From: Trichocoleus desertorum ATA4-8-CV12
GTDB taxonomy: Bacteria; Cyanobacteriota; Cyanobacteriia; FACHB-46
Reading direction: 5' to 3'
Assembly (NCBI GenBank): GCA_019358975.1
Contig: JAHHIL010000006.1
Location: 62,001 to 126,000 of the forward strand
Length of the DNA stretch: 64,000 bases
Below are positions 44,720 to 55,096 of this stretch, piece after piece. Under the pieces are notes generated by a model. It was not told the origin of the DNA. It worked only from the letters and a program-made list of their open reading frames with translations, and ran no database searches. A program made the position numbers and the translations under genes. The stretch's first letter is position 1, and each line of letters starts with the position of its first letter.

Positions 44720-46060
44720 ATGTCAGATTGGCGAAAAATTCCCGGTGGAATCACAGCTCCAAGAGGATACCGGGCTGCGGGAATTGCTGCTGGCTTGAAA
44801 CCCTCTGGCCTACCCGACTTAGCTTTGATCTTGTCCGATGTCGAGGCGATCGCGGCGGGCGTTTTTACCACCAGTCAAGTCCGAGCTGCTTGCGTGGACT
44901 ACTGCCGAGAGCGCTTACAAGCTAAAGGAAGTGCCCAAGCCATTCTCTGCAATGCGGGTCAAGCCAATGCGGCCACTGGCTCCCCAGGCTGGATTGACGC
45001 GATCGAAAGTGCCCAAAGTTTAGCCCAGGCTCTCAATATTTCTTCAGACTCAATTTTGCTAGCTTCAACTGGGGTGATTGGTCAGCGCATCCCGATGGAC
45101 GCCTTGAAAGCTGCCATTCCCCATCTCGTCGCCGCCGCTTCTGATCAAGGCTCCGAGCATGCCGCTCAAGCGATCATTACCACTGACCTCGTTACTAAAT
45201 CGATCGCGTTAGAAACCACCTTGCAGGGTCGTCCGGTGCGGATCGGGGGCATTGCTAAAGGCTCGGGGATGATTCACCCCAATATGGCGACGATGTTAGC
45301 CTTTGTTACCTGCGATGCCACCGTTTCCCCGCCCCTCTGGCAAGACATGCTGAGCCGCGCTGCCGATCGCAGCTTTAATCAAATCACGGTGGATGGCGAC
45401 ACCAGCACGAACGATACCCTCTTAGCCCTTGCCAACGGTCAGTCTCGGACTCCTGCCATTACTGAACCTGGACCCGATGCCGACAAGCTAGAGGCGATGT
45501 TGACGGAAGTTTGTGCTTATCTGGCTAAAGCGATCGCCCGTGACGGCGAAGGAGCCACTTGCTTAATTGAGGTGCAAGTCTCCGGTGCGCCAGACGACAG
45601 CTCAGCTCGGCAAATTGCTCGCACGATCGCAGGTTCTTCCTTAGTCAAATCAGCCATTTTTGGTCATGACCCGAACTGGGGCCGTATTGCTGCTGCTGCT
45701 GGCCGTGCGGGAGTTTCCTTTGGACAGGAAAATCTGCAAATCAAGTTAGGTGACTTTTTGCTGATGGATCAGGGTCAGCCTCAGAAGGTCGATCGCGCAG
45801 CTGCCAGCGACTACCTCAAGCAAGCAACTGCCAAAGGCATGCTACCTCCCGATATGGTTAGCACCCAGCTAAGCCATGACTTGATGGTCATGAAGCATGG
45901 CGAGTTAGTTGCCTTCCCTCGCCTTGACACCAGTGAAACCCAAGCTCAAAACGTCGTCGCGATCGCAGTGAGTATCGGTAACGAATCTGGCTCTGGCACC
46001 GCCTGGGGTTGCGACCTCAGTTACGATTACGTCAAAATCAACGCCGAGTACACCACATAA
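44720..46060 (+). CDS. argJ: Glutamate N-acetyltransferase / amino-acid N-acetyltransferase
   Basis: 446 aa from the ATG at 44720, chosen because AGGAGG lies 5-10 nt upstream and the family starts here (MSDWRKIPGGITAPRG). An ATG at 44696 gives eight extra residues. ArgJ transfers acetyl groups from N-acetylornithine to glutamate in the cyclic arginine pathway. It self-cleaves before a conserved threonine, seen in KGSGMIHPNMATMLAF (T191). The substrate loop GDTSTNDTL and the C-terminal GNESGSGTAWGCDLSYDYVKINAEYTT-type end (seen in part as GTAWGCDLSYDYVKINAEYT) are also present. No other arg gene is adjacent. Confidence 0.96.
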   Translation: MSDWRKIPGGITAPRGYRAAGIAAGLKPSGLPDLALILSDVEAIAAGVFTTSQVRAACVDYCRERLQAKGSAQAILCNAGQANAATGSPGWIDAIESAQSLAQALNISSDSILLASTGVIGQRIPMDALKAAIPHLVAAASDQGSEHAAQAIITTDLVTKSIALETTLQGRPVRIGGIAKGSGMIHPNMATMLAFVTCDATVSPPLWQDMLSRAADRSFNQITVDGDTSTNDTLLALANGQSRTPAITEPGPDADKLEAMLTEVCAYLAKAIARDGEGATCLIEVQVSGAPDDSSARQIARTIAGSSLVKSAIFGHDPNWGRIAAAAGRAGVSFGQENLQIKLGDFLLMDQGQPQKVDRAAASDYLKQATAKGMLPPDMVSTQLSHDLMVMKHGELVAFPRLDTSETQAQNVVAIAVSIGNESGSGTAWGCDLSYDYVKINAEYTT

Positions 46061-46388
46061 CTGCAAGGAAAGCAGATTGCTCGTGACCTTTGTAGCTGGA
46101 CGCAAAGCCAAAAGACCAAAAGCAGAAAGTCTGCTTGACTTGGAGCTAGGGCGGAGTTTGCTGGATTACTCAGCCCTTTTACTTGAAGAATTTTCGCATC
46201 AAGCGATTGATTGGCATCAGTCATGGCAAACTTATAGTTAACAGGAGTTGTAAACCTTTTAAGAACTTGAAATATACATACTTTAGTTATTAAAGTTGGA
46301 ACCTTAGAGCCGTGATCTCAAACGGATTTAGGAAATTAATTGTTAAACTCAGTAACAAACATGAGAGGGTAGGGGGATCGTGACCACA
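46061..46388. other. Intergenic region with probable argJ terminator
   Basis: 328 bp between argJ and hemH. It contains a hairpin at 46149-46176 followed by T residues; the AT-rich remainder must hold the hemH promoter. No gene seen. Confidence 0.55.
46149..46180 (+). terminator. Probable argJ terminator
   Basis: GGGC-x-GAG (46149-46156) pairs with CTC-x-GCCC (46169-46176) with one internal mismatch and a 12-nt loop, followed by four T residues. Confidence 0.5.
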
Positions 46389-47552
46389 ATGGGTCGTACT
46401 GGCGTTCTATTACTCAATTTAGGTGGGCCTGATCAACTGGAGGATGTCCGTCCCTTCCTGTTCAACCTATTCTCCGATCCAGAGATCATTCGACTGCCTT
46501 TCCCTTGGTTGCAGAAGCCTCTAGCCTGGTTTATCGCCACGAGCCGAGCCAAGAAATCCCAGGAAAATTATCGGCAGATTGGTGGCGGCTCCCCTCTACG
46601 GCGCATTACAGAAGCTCAGGCTCAAGCCATCCAAGACTCATTGCAGCAGAAAGGGCACGATGCCTCGGTCTACATTGGCATGCGCTACTGGCATCCCTTT
46701 ACAGAGGAAGCGATCGCCCGCATTAAGCGCGATCAAATTGAAAAGGTAGTAATTCTGCCCCTATACCCTCAGTTTTCCATTAGCACCAGTGGCTCTAGCT
46801 TCCGCTTACTAGAGAAGCTTTGGCAAGAAGACCCTGCTCTCAACCAAATTAAATACACAACGATAGCGTCTTGGTACAGCCGTCCTGGTTATCTCCAGGC
46901 GATGGCCCAGTTAATTGCTCAGGAGCTAGATAAATTCCCCAACCCAGAGCAGGTGCATATCTTCTTCAGCGCTCATGGTGTTCCCGTCAGTTATGTGGAA
47001 GAAGCAGGCGATCCCTATCAAAAAGAGATTGAGGAATGCACAGCGCTGATTATGCAGACCCTCGATCGACCCAATACTCACACACTGGCCTATCAAAGCC
47101 GCGTGGGGCCAGTAGAGTGGCTAAAACCCTATACCGAAGATGCGATCGTGGAACTGGGAGCCCAAGGGGTCCAAGATCTAGTGGTCGTCCCTATTAGCTT
47201 CGTTTCCGAACACATCGAAACCTTGCAGGAAATTGACATTGAGTACCGAGAGTTAGCGGAAGAGTCTGGAATTCACCACTTTCAACGGGTGCCAGCTCTG
47301 GATACCCATCCTGGTTTTATTGAGGATTTGGCCAATCTGGTGGTAGAGGCATTGGAGGCTCCGCCCATTGCTCTGTCTCAAGTCACCCAGATCAAGAAGA
47401 TGGTGAAGATGTATCCTCAAGAGCGCTGGGAGTGGGGTCTGACGACTGCGGCGGAAGTTTGGAATGGCCGAATTGCCATGTTGGGCTTCATTGCCTTGAT
47501 GATCGAGCTACTAAGTGGTCATGGTCCTCTGCACTTTGTGGGCTTGCTATAA
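46389..47552 (+). CDS. hemH: Ferrochelatase with C-terminal chlorophyll-binding-type segment
   Basis: 387 aa from the ATG at 46389 ([15 protein letters not shown]). A GTG at 46380 is in frame, but the GGGGG at 46373-46377 is too close to it and well spaced for the ATG. HemH inserts iron into protoporphyrin IX. Core motifs include [25 protein letters not shown], the catalytic histidine in [11 protein letters not shown], and [17 protein letters not shown]. The last ~40 residues are a membrane helix with the Lhc/Hlip motif [19 protein letters not shown], typical of cyanobacterial and plant type-2 ferrochelatases and thought to coordinate haem and chlorophyll synthesis. Confidence 0.96.
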   Translation: MGRTGVLLLNLGGPDQLEDVRPFLFNLFSDPEIIRLPFPWLQKPLAWFIATSRAKKSQENYRQIGGGSPLRRITEAQAQAIQDSLQQKGHDASVYIGMRYWHPFTEEAIARIKRDQIEKVVILPLYPQFSISTSGSSFRLLEKLWQEDPALNQIKYTTIASWYSRPGYLQAMAQLIAQELDKFPNPEQVHIFFSAHGVPVSYVEEAGDPYQKEIEECTALIMQTLDRPNTHTLAYQSRVGPVEWLKPYTEDAIVELGAQGVQDLVVVPISFVSEHIETLQEIDIEYRELAEESGIHHFQRVPALDTHPGFIEDLANLVVEALEAPPIALSQVTQIKKMVKMYPQERWEWGLTTAAEVWNGRIAMLGFIALMIELLSGHGPLHFVGLL

Positions 47553-47598
47553 GTCCCAATTAAGCAGTCCCAATTACAGCAATTCTCGCCCCCCTAGC

Positions 47599-47614
47599 CC
47601 CCCAAATTTGGGGG
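47599..47614. repeat. C/G-rich palindromic dispersed repeat
   Basis: CCCCCAAATTTGGGGG is a perfect 16-bp palindrome preceded by a CCCCCCTAGC tract, in the 116-bp gap between convergent hemH and DUF4126 genes. This sequence type recurs in many cyanobacterial genomes (knowledge, not checked here). It may also act as a bidirectional terminator. Confidence 0.55.
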
Positions 47615-47668
47615 ACAAGACTCGAAGTCCCTCTGAACGATTAGGCCCTCGCACTTATTTGGTTTTGG

Positions 47669-48265
47669 CTAGTCTGGTTCTCGCTTGCGTCGTCGGGGTT
47701 GCTGGCGATCGCTAGGATGAGCTTGCTCGACATACCAGCGCCGCCACTCTTTAGAACTCCGAATAGCCAGCCACAGCAGCAATAAGGCAATGAGTCCACC
47801 TTCACGGGGAGCATCAAACGCAAAGAGGACTAAGATAACACATAGGCCATCTTGAGCAAAAACCATCCAAAGCGGTAGCTTGCGTAAGCGGTAAAACCAG
47901 CCGATTTGCACGAGCTGTAAAACTAGCGCTAGCAGACCCCCAGTGACACCGATCAGCCCTACTAACCACGTCGGCATCTCAGCGACGCGAGCGATCGCCA
48001 TCCCCATCAAAGCGCCGACAATGGGGCTAAAAATAACTTGAATGATTTGTAAAGCCCGCTGTCCTAATCGCCGCTTCGAGATTGAGACTTCTACTAAGGA
48101 CCAACTCACTAACACCCCAATTACTACAGGGGGTGGAATATGAGCCAAGATTGGCACACGGGACCACAAGTCTCCGCCTTGCAGCAACCCAATAACCAAT
48201 AACGGCAAAGCAATTCTTAAACCTGCTGCCGAAGAAGCGGAGAGCGCGGCTAGAATCTCAATCAT
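47669..48265 (-). CDS. DUF4126 family membrane protein
   Basis: 198 aa with about five membrane segments. The start MIEILAALSASSAAGLRIALP and the block FSPIVGALMGMAIARV match the DUF4126 family. The C-terminus is a short basic tail (DRQQPRRRKREPD). Function unknown. It converges with hemH; the nearest upstream gene is recD2's 3' end region some 210 bp away on the same strand. Confidence 0.82.
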   Translation of the reverse strand: MIEILAALSASSAAGLRIALPLLVIGLLQGGDLWSRVPILAHIPPPVVIGVLVSWSLVEVSISKRRLGQRALQIIQVIFSPIVGALMGMAIARVAEMPTWLVGLIGVTGGLLALVLQLVQIGWFYRLRKLPLWMVFAQDGLCVILVLFAFDAPREGGLIALLLLWLAIRSSKEWRRWYVEQAHPSDRQQPRRRKREPD

Positions 48266-48477
48266 AATGACTATTTAGCCTGCACTGAAACCTAACAGCT
48301 CTCAAGGTTTGTTATCTAGTTTAAGAGATTTGCAGCCAGGGGTTGTAATCAGACTGACATGTTTCTGAACTCTACCCCTAAATAATTCTTCTAGGGGAAT
48401 TTTTAAGATCGGAAGTTTTTGCTGCGGTTTGGCCTCCAAGACCTTAGAAAAAGCCGTTTAGCGTTTTGAGCTTGCTA

Positions 48478-50715
48478 CTACCTCAAGCGACGAGCTAGGG
48501 CTGTGTAACGCTGTTGGTCTTTAACTTGATTCACGGCGATCGCGATCGCCTTCTTCGGCCCGACCAGAATGGCTAATTGCTTAGCACGGGTGAGCGCAGT
48601 ATAGAGTAAGTTGCGACTCAGCATCATATAGTGCTGCAAGTACAACGGTAAAATTACCACTGGGTACTCACTGCCTTGGGCTTTATGGGTTGTGATCGAC
48701 CACGCCAAGGTGATCTCATTTAAGTCGGCGCGATCGTAGTTGATGAGACGATCGCCAAACCGCACGCTCACTTCTTGCTCCTCCGGGTCGATCGCGCTGA
48801 TTACCCCCAAGTCCCCGTTAAACACTTCTCGATCATAGTCATTGACTTGTTGAATCACGCGATCGCCGACTCGTAAGATCATGCCGCCTCTAGTAGTCTC
48901 AGTTTTACCGCTATAGGGCGGATTAATCAGCTGTTGCAATACTGTGTTGAGATTGCGAGTTCCTACTTCGCCGCGCGTCATGGGGCACAGAACCTGCACA
49001 TCTTGGGCAGGGACAAACCCCAATTGAGGAATCAAATCGTTAATCAGGTCATGAATCGCCTGAACACCGTCTTCTGGTTGCGGTGCTCCTAACCAAAGGC
49101 AGTCGGTTTGGGGGGCAGCAGAAACTGGTTCCAGTTGCGGCACCTGTCCTTGATTAATCCGGTGGGCGTTTCGAACAATGTGACTCGCTTGAGCTTGCCG
49201 AAACACTTCTGTGAGCCGAATTACTGGCACCTGTTTCGATCGAATCAAGTCTCGCAGCACATTGCCTGGACCAACACTGGGTAACTGATCAATATCACCT
49301 ACGAGCAGCATCTGGGCATCCAGTGGCACAGCCTTGATCAAGGAGTTGGCGAGAAACAAATCCAACATCGAGGATTCGTCTACAATCACAGCCTGAGTTT
49401 CTAGAGGATTGTCGTAACCGCGTTTAAAGCCAAAAGTTTTCGGGTCAAACTCCAACAGACGATGTAGGGTTTTAGCTTCCTGTCCGGTCATTTCACTCAG
49501 CCGTTGCGCGGCCCGTCCGGTAGGGGCAGCCAGTGCGATCGCCTTCCCCATTGCTTTCCAGAGCGCCACAATTGTCCGTGTGGTAAAGGTTTTGCCGCAG
49601 CCTGGGCCTCCAGTCAAAATCAGCACCCGCTGACTTGCGGCCATTTCTACGGCTTGACGTTGTTGCTCAGAAAGAGCCAATCCAGTTTTGGCGGTAAAGC
49701 GGTCAATCCAAGCTTGGACTCTGGGCAAATCCACGGTGACTGGGCGCTGCAACCATTGCCGCAGCCGCTCTGCCATATTGGTCTCTGCTTGGAAGAAGGC
49801 AGGTTTATAGCAAATGAATTGACCTTGTAACTCGCCAGAGCCACCTTGCATCACCAATTGATCTTCCAAACCCATTTGGGTCACGATCGCCGAGATCTGC
49901 TCCGGGTCTGGCTCGTGGTCCGTCAAGGCTAAGCGCTGCACCGTGCGCTCTACCAACTCTGGCTGGGGTAAAAAGCAATGCCCTTCCTCGCTTGCCTCTG
50001 ACAAAACATGCAACAGACCGCTACGGTAGCGAAATTCTGAATCTGGAGCAATACCGAGATTTCGGGCGATCGCATCTGCGGTGACAAAGCCAATGCCGTA
50101 GACATCAGTTGCCAATTGATAGGGGTTGTTAGTAACCGTGGCGATCGATTCTGCCCCATACTGCTTATAGATTTTGACGGCATAGGTGGTAGAAACGCCG
50201 TGACTTTGGAGAAACAGCATCACCTCTTTGATCGCCTTTTGCGTTTCCCAAGCCGCCTGGATCATTTTGACCCGCTTCTTAGCAATGCCGGGGACTTCTC
50301 CCAGGCGATCGCAGTGATTTTCAATGACCTCTAGAGTTTCTAGGCCAAAGTGCGCCACAATGCGCTTAGCAGTCACAGGGCCAATCCCCTTAATCAGGCC
50401 ACTCCCTAGATATTTCTCAATTCCTGTCAGGGTGGCGGGCTTGGTTTCCTGGTAATAAGTCACCTCAAACTGAGGACCAAACTTGGGATGATCTCGCCAC
50501 AGCCCTTGCATCTGCAACGTTTGACCCGCTTGGATATTAGGAAAGGTGCCCACAATTGTCACCAAGTCCCTGGCACGCGGAGCCTTTAACCGAGCGACCG
50601 TATAACCCGACTCTTCCGAATGAAAAGTTAGGCGCTCCACCACTCCTTGCAGTTGCTCGGTTTGAGCAGATGGGGCGGCATTTGCTTGTCCATAGGATGG
50701 TGAAGAAGTGGACAT
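48478..50715 (-). CDS. recD2: RecD2-type ATP-dependent DNA helicase (SF1B)
   Basis: 745 aa. Unlike E. coli RecD it has the long N-terminal region of RecD2: an OB-like segment (about 20-90), then helix-hairpin-helix motifs (GLIKGIGPVTAKRIV near 107, LGEVPGIAKKRVK near 138, TDVYGIGFVTADAIA near 203). The SF1B motor follows: Walker A ILTGGPGCGKTFTT (366-379), AAPTGRAAQRLSE, IVDESSMLD, LLVGDIDQLPSVGPG, and the C-terminal SITTHKAQGSEYPVVILPL and LYTALTRAKQLAILVG. No recB or recC is nearby, as expected for RecD2. The role is probably DNA repair or mismatch processing. A DUF924 gene lies 50 bp upstream on the same strand. Confidence 0.95.
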   Translation of the reverse strand: MSTSSPSYGQANAAPSAQTEQLQGVVERLTFHSEESGYTVARLKAPRARDLVTIVGTFPNIQAGQTLQMQGLWRDHPKFGPQFEVTYYQETKPATLTGIEKYLGSGLIKGIGPVTAKRIVAHFGLETLEVIENHCDRLGEVPGIAKKRVKMIQAAWETQKAIKEVMLFLQSHGVSTTYAVKIYKQYGAESIATVTNNPYQLATDVYGIGFVTADAIARNLGIAPDSEFRYRSGLLHVLSEASEEGHCFLPQPELVERTVQRLALTDHEPDPEQISAIVTQMGLEDQLVMQGGSGELQGQFICYKPAFFQAETNMAERLRQWLQRPVTVDLPRVQAWIDRFTAKTGLALSEQQRQAVEMAASQRVLILTGGPGCGKTFTTRTIVALWKAMGKAIALAAPTGRAAQRLSEMTGQEAKTLHRLLEFDPKTFGFKRGYDNPLETQAVIVDESSMLDLFLANSLIKAVPLDAQMLLVGDIDQLPSVGPGNVLRDLIRSKQVPVIRLTEVFRQAQASHIVRNAHRINQGQVPQLEPVSAAPQTDCLWLGAPQPEDGVQAIHDLINDLIPQLGFVPAQDVQVLCPMTRGEVGTRNLNTVLQQLINPPYSGKTETTRGGMILRVGDRVIQQVNDYDREVFNGDLGVISAIDPEEQEVSVRFGDRLINYDRADLNEITLAWSITTHKAQGSEYPVVILPLYLQHYMMLSRNLLYTALTRAKQLAILVGPKKAIAIAVNQVKDQQRYTALARRLR

Positions 50716-50765
50716 AATAATTCGATAACCCTGTCAACAGCTACCAAAATCTGATCTCAAAAAAC

Positions 50766-51341
50766 TTAAAATGATGAGCCGCGTTGCTTCAAGAACTCTG
50801 CTTCTTCAGGTGTTGTGGTCCGCCCTAAAACTTGATTGCGATGCGGAAAGCGCCCAAACCGCTCAATAATTTCTTTGTGACGAATCGCGTAGGGAAAGTG
50901 ATCTGCTATTGCAGGCACATCATTTAGCTGCCGCAACAGTTCTACCGACAAACGCTGGTGCTCTAGATTTTCACTGTGCTCAAAGGGTAAATAAATAAAG
51001 ATCCGCTGCACTGGCAGTAAAGCTTGGTCAAAATCTTGCGCGATCGCTTGCTGAGCCGTCACTAAAGCTTGAGCATCCGTGGCAAAAGCTCGGCGATCGC
51101 CCCGAAAGATATGGCGCGAAAACTGATCGAACAACAAAATCAACGCCAAGCAACCATCACGCGAGGCTCTCCAACCATCGTAGTTACCAGCGGCAGCCGC
51201 TTCGTAATCGAGCAGAAAGCGATCGGTCACATCTCGATCAAATTCTGGATCTTTGGAGAACCAAACCTTGCGGCTCTTGCCATAACTTTCGGATTCTGGG
51301 CTACCAAACCAGAAATTCAAGATTTGCTCAATTCGTGACAT
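50766..51341 (-). CDS. DUF924 family protein
   Basis: 191 aa. The family pattern is clear: ILNFWFGSPESESYG and VWFSKDPEFDRDV at the N-terminus, CLALILLFDQFSRHIFRGD in the middle, FIYLPFEHSENLEHQ and a C-terminal RFGRFPHRNQVLGR. DUF924 proteins are small, helical and TPR-like; their function is not established. It ends 50 bp before the recD2 start on the same strand, so the two may share a transcript. The start region of the divergent dehydrogenase gene lies about 200 bp away. Confidence 0.88.
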   Translation of the reverse strand: MSRIEQILNFWFGSPESESYGKSRKVWFSKDPEFDRDVTDRFLLDYEAAAAGNYDGWRASRDGCLALILLFDQFSRHIFRGDRRAFATDAQALVTAQQAIAQDFDQALLPVQRIFIYLPFEHSENLEHQRLSVELLRQLNDVPAIADHFPYAIRHKEIIERFGRFPHRNQVLGRTTTPEEAEFLKQRGSSF

Positions 51342-51442
51342 TTTGCGATTCAGCCAGTACTAGCTCTAATGAAAATTCTAGCGATCGCTACCACTTATGA
51401 TCTGGCAGCTACCCCAGGTAGCATTTTTACTCCAGAGAAAAT

Positions 51443-51456
51443 GTAACGAATTTTAC
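51443..51456. promoter_or_regulatory. Candidate NtcA-binding site upstream of gdh
   Basis: GTAACGAATTTTAC fits the NtcA consensus GTA-N8-TAC exactly. It lies 88 bp before the ATG of the glutamate-dehydrogenase-type gene. A TANNNT at the usual 22-24 nt spacing is not obvious, so this is a candidate only. Confidence 0.4.
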
Positions 51457-51543
51457 CAAAATCCAGAATGATCCCCATTGAGAAGGCTAGGCTACGGATA
51501 GATACCCAGTTCGCAGAGAGACTGCGATTGTGAGAGTAATGTT

Positions 51544-52833
51544 ATGGGTTCACCATCAGTCTTGCCTTTAGAACCTGCTTCACCTGCCCACATTTGTCCC
51601 TTAGATCAAACCTGCAGCTATCTTGACGAAGCGGCTAGAGAACTCCAGCTAGATGCTGGTTTACAAGCCATCTTGAGTCATCCTCGTAAAGTCGTCACCG
51701 TTTCAATTCCCATCAAACTTGATAACGGTACTGTACAAGTTCTAGCGGGCCACCGAGTTCAGCACTGTGATGTCCTCGGCCCTTACAAAGGCGGTACGCG
51801 CTATCACCCCGCCGTGACCTTGAGGGAAGTTTCGGCTCTGGCCATGCTGATGACCTGGAAATGCGCCCTTCTAGGCATTCCCTACGGTGGCGCTAAAGGG
51901 GGCATTGCCCTGAATCCCAACGATTACAGTGTTGCTGAGCTAGAGCGAATTACCCGCCGCTATACCAACGAGCTGATTAAAGATATTGGTCCCTCTGTAG
52001 ACATCCCCGCGCCTGACGTTGGCACCTCCGCGCGAGAAATGGCCTGGATGATGGACACCTACTCTATGAACGTGGGCCACGCTGTCCCCGGAGTGGTCAC
52101 TGGCAAACCCATTTCTATCGGTGGTTCTCGCGGACGAGAAATGGCCACAGGCCGAGGGGTAATGATTACTGTCCGGGAAGCTTTGGCGGCTCAAGGCAAG
52201 TCCCTGGCAGGTGCCCGAATTGTCATTCAAGGATTTGGCAATGTTGGTCGCTCAGCCGCTCAGTTACTGTACGAAGCTGGCGCTAGAATTCTGGCTGTCT
52301 CCACCAGTTCCAACGGTCTATTTGCTGACGCTGGCCTGGATATTCCCGCCTTACTCGCTTACACCGCCGAAAATCATAAAAGCTTGGTTGGCTTTCCGGG
52401 GTCCACGCCGATTAGCAATGATGATCTCTTGCTCCTTCCTTGCGATGTCTTGATTCCAGCGGCTTTAGAAAACCAAATTACCGAAGCTAATGTCGATCAA
52501 GTCAAGGCTCAGATCGTCGTAGAAGCTGCCAATGGCCCGGTGACGTTAGCCGCAGATCAAGCCTTGGAAGCGAGAGGAGTGACGGTATTTCCTGATATCC
52601 TGGCCAACGCAGGTGGAGTGGTCGTCAGTTATCTGGAGTGGGTCCAAGGGCTATCTTACGTTTTCTGGGACGAGGAACGGGTGAACCGCGAAATGGAAAG
52701 CTTGATGGTTCATGCCTTCCAGCGTGTCTTGCAGCAATCACAAAACCGCCAAGTTCCACTCCGCTTAGCAGCCTATACCCTAGCTGTAGGACGAGTGGCC
52801 CAAGCGGTTAGCGATCGCGGTCTCTATCCTTAA
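51544..52833 (+). CDS. gdhA: Glu/Leu/Phe/Val-type dehydrogenase, probably glutamate dehydrogenase
   Basis: 429 aa. It interconverts glutamate and 2-oxoglutarate plus ammonium with NAD(P). The catalytic region has GPYKGGTRYHPAV, MTWKCALLGIPYGGAKGG with the active-site lysines, and VDIPAPDVGT. The Rossmann segment is VIQGFGNVGRSAAQLLYE, and the substrate-side motif is ILANAGGVVVSYLEWVQGL. The length and sequence pattern match the roughly 430-aa hexameric class common in cyanobacteria. A candidate NtcA site lies upstream and a HIP1-armed hairpin downstream; it appears monocistronic. The exact amino-acid specificity is inferred. Confidence 0.9.
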   Translation: MGSPSVLPLEPASPAHICPLDQTCSYLDEAARELQLDAGLQAILSHPRKVVTVSIPIKLDNGTVQVLAGHRVQHCDVLGPYKGGTRYHPAVTLREVSALAMLMTWKCALLGIPYGGAKGGIALNPNDYSVAELERITRRYTNELIKDIGPSVDIPAPDVGTSAREMAWMMDTYSMNVGHAVPGVVTGKPISIGGSRGREMATGRGVMITVREALAAQGKSLAGARIVIQGFGNVGRSAAQLLYEAGARILAVSTSSNGLFADAGLDIPALLAYTAENHKSLVGFPGSTPISNDDLLLLPCDVLIPAALENQITEANVDQVKAQIVVEAANGPVTLAADQALEARGVTVFPDILANAGGVVVSYLEWVQGLSYVFWDEERVNREMESLMVHAFQRVLQQSQNRQVPLRLAAYTLAVGRVAQAVSDRGLYP

Positions 52834-52867
52834 TTCTCGCTCCTCCTGTTTAGAGGATTAGGGTTTT

Positions 52868-52914
52868 AGCGATCGCCCTTGCCTAATTTGAGGGAAAGAG
52901 GGCGATCGCTTTTT
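52868..52914 (+). terminator. Terminator with HIP1 in both arms, after gdhA
   Basis: AGCGATCGCCC (52868-52878) pairs perfectly with GGGCGATCGCT (52900-52910), loop of 21 nt, followed by four T residues. It begins 35 bp after the gdhA stop. Confidence 0.75.
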
Positions 52915-52946
52915 CTCTCTCATTGTTTTTGTTAGTCGCAATAAAC

Positions 52947-53013
52947 GTAGGGGGCGGGTTTAGCAGGAGTACTCGCGTTATCGCAATACCTACATTACAA
53001 AACCCGCCCCTAC
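52947..53013. repeat. Dispersed-type inverted repeat (GTAGGGGCGGGTTT ends)
   Basis: GTAGGGGGCGGGTTT (52947-52961) is matched by AAACCCGCCCCTAC (53000-53013) with one extra G, enclosing 38 bp. Small elements with such ends are widespread in filamentous cyanobacteria (knowledge, unchecked here). It sits between convergent gdhA and fcl and resembles a miniature palindromic element. Confidence 0.6.
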
Positions 53014-53034
53014 AGATGATGGCTCGATTGTGGC

Positions 53035-54015
<981 letters not shown>

Positions 54016-54022
54016 TCAGAGA

Positions 54023-55096
54023 TTAGCTCATTACATTGCTGACTTCGTGACGAATGGTAGCGTGTTCCAAAGACGAACCTCTACCATTTTCCATAGTAAG
54101 TCCCAAAGCTTGCAAGTCAGCTTCCACCATGATGGCGACAAGCTGTGCAAAAGTCACAGAAGGCTCCCAGCCCAACTTCTGCTTCGCTTTAGCGGGATCT
54201 CCAATCAGCAGGTCAACTTCTGCCGGACGCAGGTAGCGCTCATCAAATTCAACGTAGTCGTGCCAGTCCAGGTTGACGCACCTGAAGGACAAATCGAGGA
54301 ACTCACTAATCGAGTGCGTTTCACCCGTTGCCACTACGTAGTCATCTGCCTCATCTTGTTGCAGCATCAACCACATTGCACGCACATAATCTTTGGCGTA
54401 TCCCCAGTCTCGCTTGGAATCTAAGTTACCCAAGTAAATTTTCTTTTGCTTACCTGCCACAATTCGGGCGATCGCTCGGGTAATTTTGCGAGTGACAAAC
54501 GTTTCACCCCGACGTGGAGATTCGTGGTTGAACAAAATCCCATTAGCAGCAAACAGACCATAGGATTCGCGGTAGTTTACAGTTTGCCAGTGAGCGTAAA
54601 CTTTGGCACAAGCATAAGGACTACGGGGATAGAAGGGCGTAGTTTCTAGTTGGGGTACTTCCTGCACCTTCCCAAACATTTCTGAGGAGCCTGCTTGGTA
54701 GAATCGCACTTCTAAGCCTGTACGGTGCTGATAGTCCCGGATCGCTTCCAGTAAGCGAAGTGTCCCCATACCCACTGCATCAACCGTGTACTCTGGCGAG
54801 TCAAAGCTGACGCGCACATGCGATTGAGCCCCTAGGTTGTAAATTTCTTGTGGCTGTACTTCTTCTAAAATACGGCGTAGCGTTGTCCCATCTGTTAAGT
54901 CACCATAGTGCAGAAACAAACGCGCTCCCTCTTTGTGAGGGTCTTCGTATATATGGTCAATCCGATCCGTATTGAAGGTTGAAGTTCGTCGAATAATGCC
55001 ATGAACTTCATAACCCTTTTCTAACAGTAATTCACTGAGGTAAGAGCCATCTTGACCTGTAATACCTGTGATTAGCGCTCGCTTCTGTTGGGTCAT
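54023..55096 (-). CDS. gmd: GDP-mannose 4,6-dehydratase
   Basis: 357 aa from the ATG at 55096 ([20 protein letters not shown]), with AGAAGGA about 9 nt upstream; the frame is open to 55237 but those 47 codons lack family features. Gmd converts GDP-mannose to GDP-4-keto-6-deoxymannose. Seen are the Rossmann [41 protein letters not shown], the catalytic YxxxK in [11 protein letters not shown], and [16 protein letters not shown]. It is followed by fcl at 43 bp. Confidence 0.96.
   Translation of the reverse strand: MTQQKRALITGITGQDGSYLSELLLEKGYEVHGIIRRTSTFNTDRIDHIYEDPHKEGARLFLHYGDLTDGTTLRRILEEVQPQEIYNLGAQSHVRVSFDSPEYTVDAVGMGTLRLLEAIRDYQHRTGLEVRFYQAGSSEMFGKVQEVPQLETTPFYPRSPYACAKVYAHWQTVNYRESYGLFAANGILFNHESPRRGETFVTRKITRAIARIVAGKQKKIYLGNLDSKRDWGYAKDYVRAMWLMLQQDEADDYVVATGETHSISEFLDLSFRCVNLDWHDYVEFDERYLRPAEVDLLIGDPAKAKQKLGWEPSVTFAQLVAIMVEADLQALGLTMENGRGSSLEHATIRHEVSNVMS

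Noticed and set aside
46380-46388. GTG at 46380 as hemH start
   Set aside because: The Shine-Dalgarno-like GGGGG is only 2-3 nt away, whereas the ATG at 46389 has good spacing and matches the family N-terminus.
48375-48397. CCCCTA/TAGGGG hairpin downstream of recD2
   Set aside because: The T run follows on the plus strand, while recD2 is on the minus strand, and the stem is only 6 bp; no plus-strand gene ends there.
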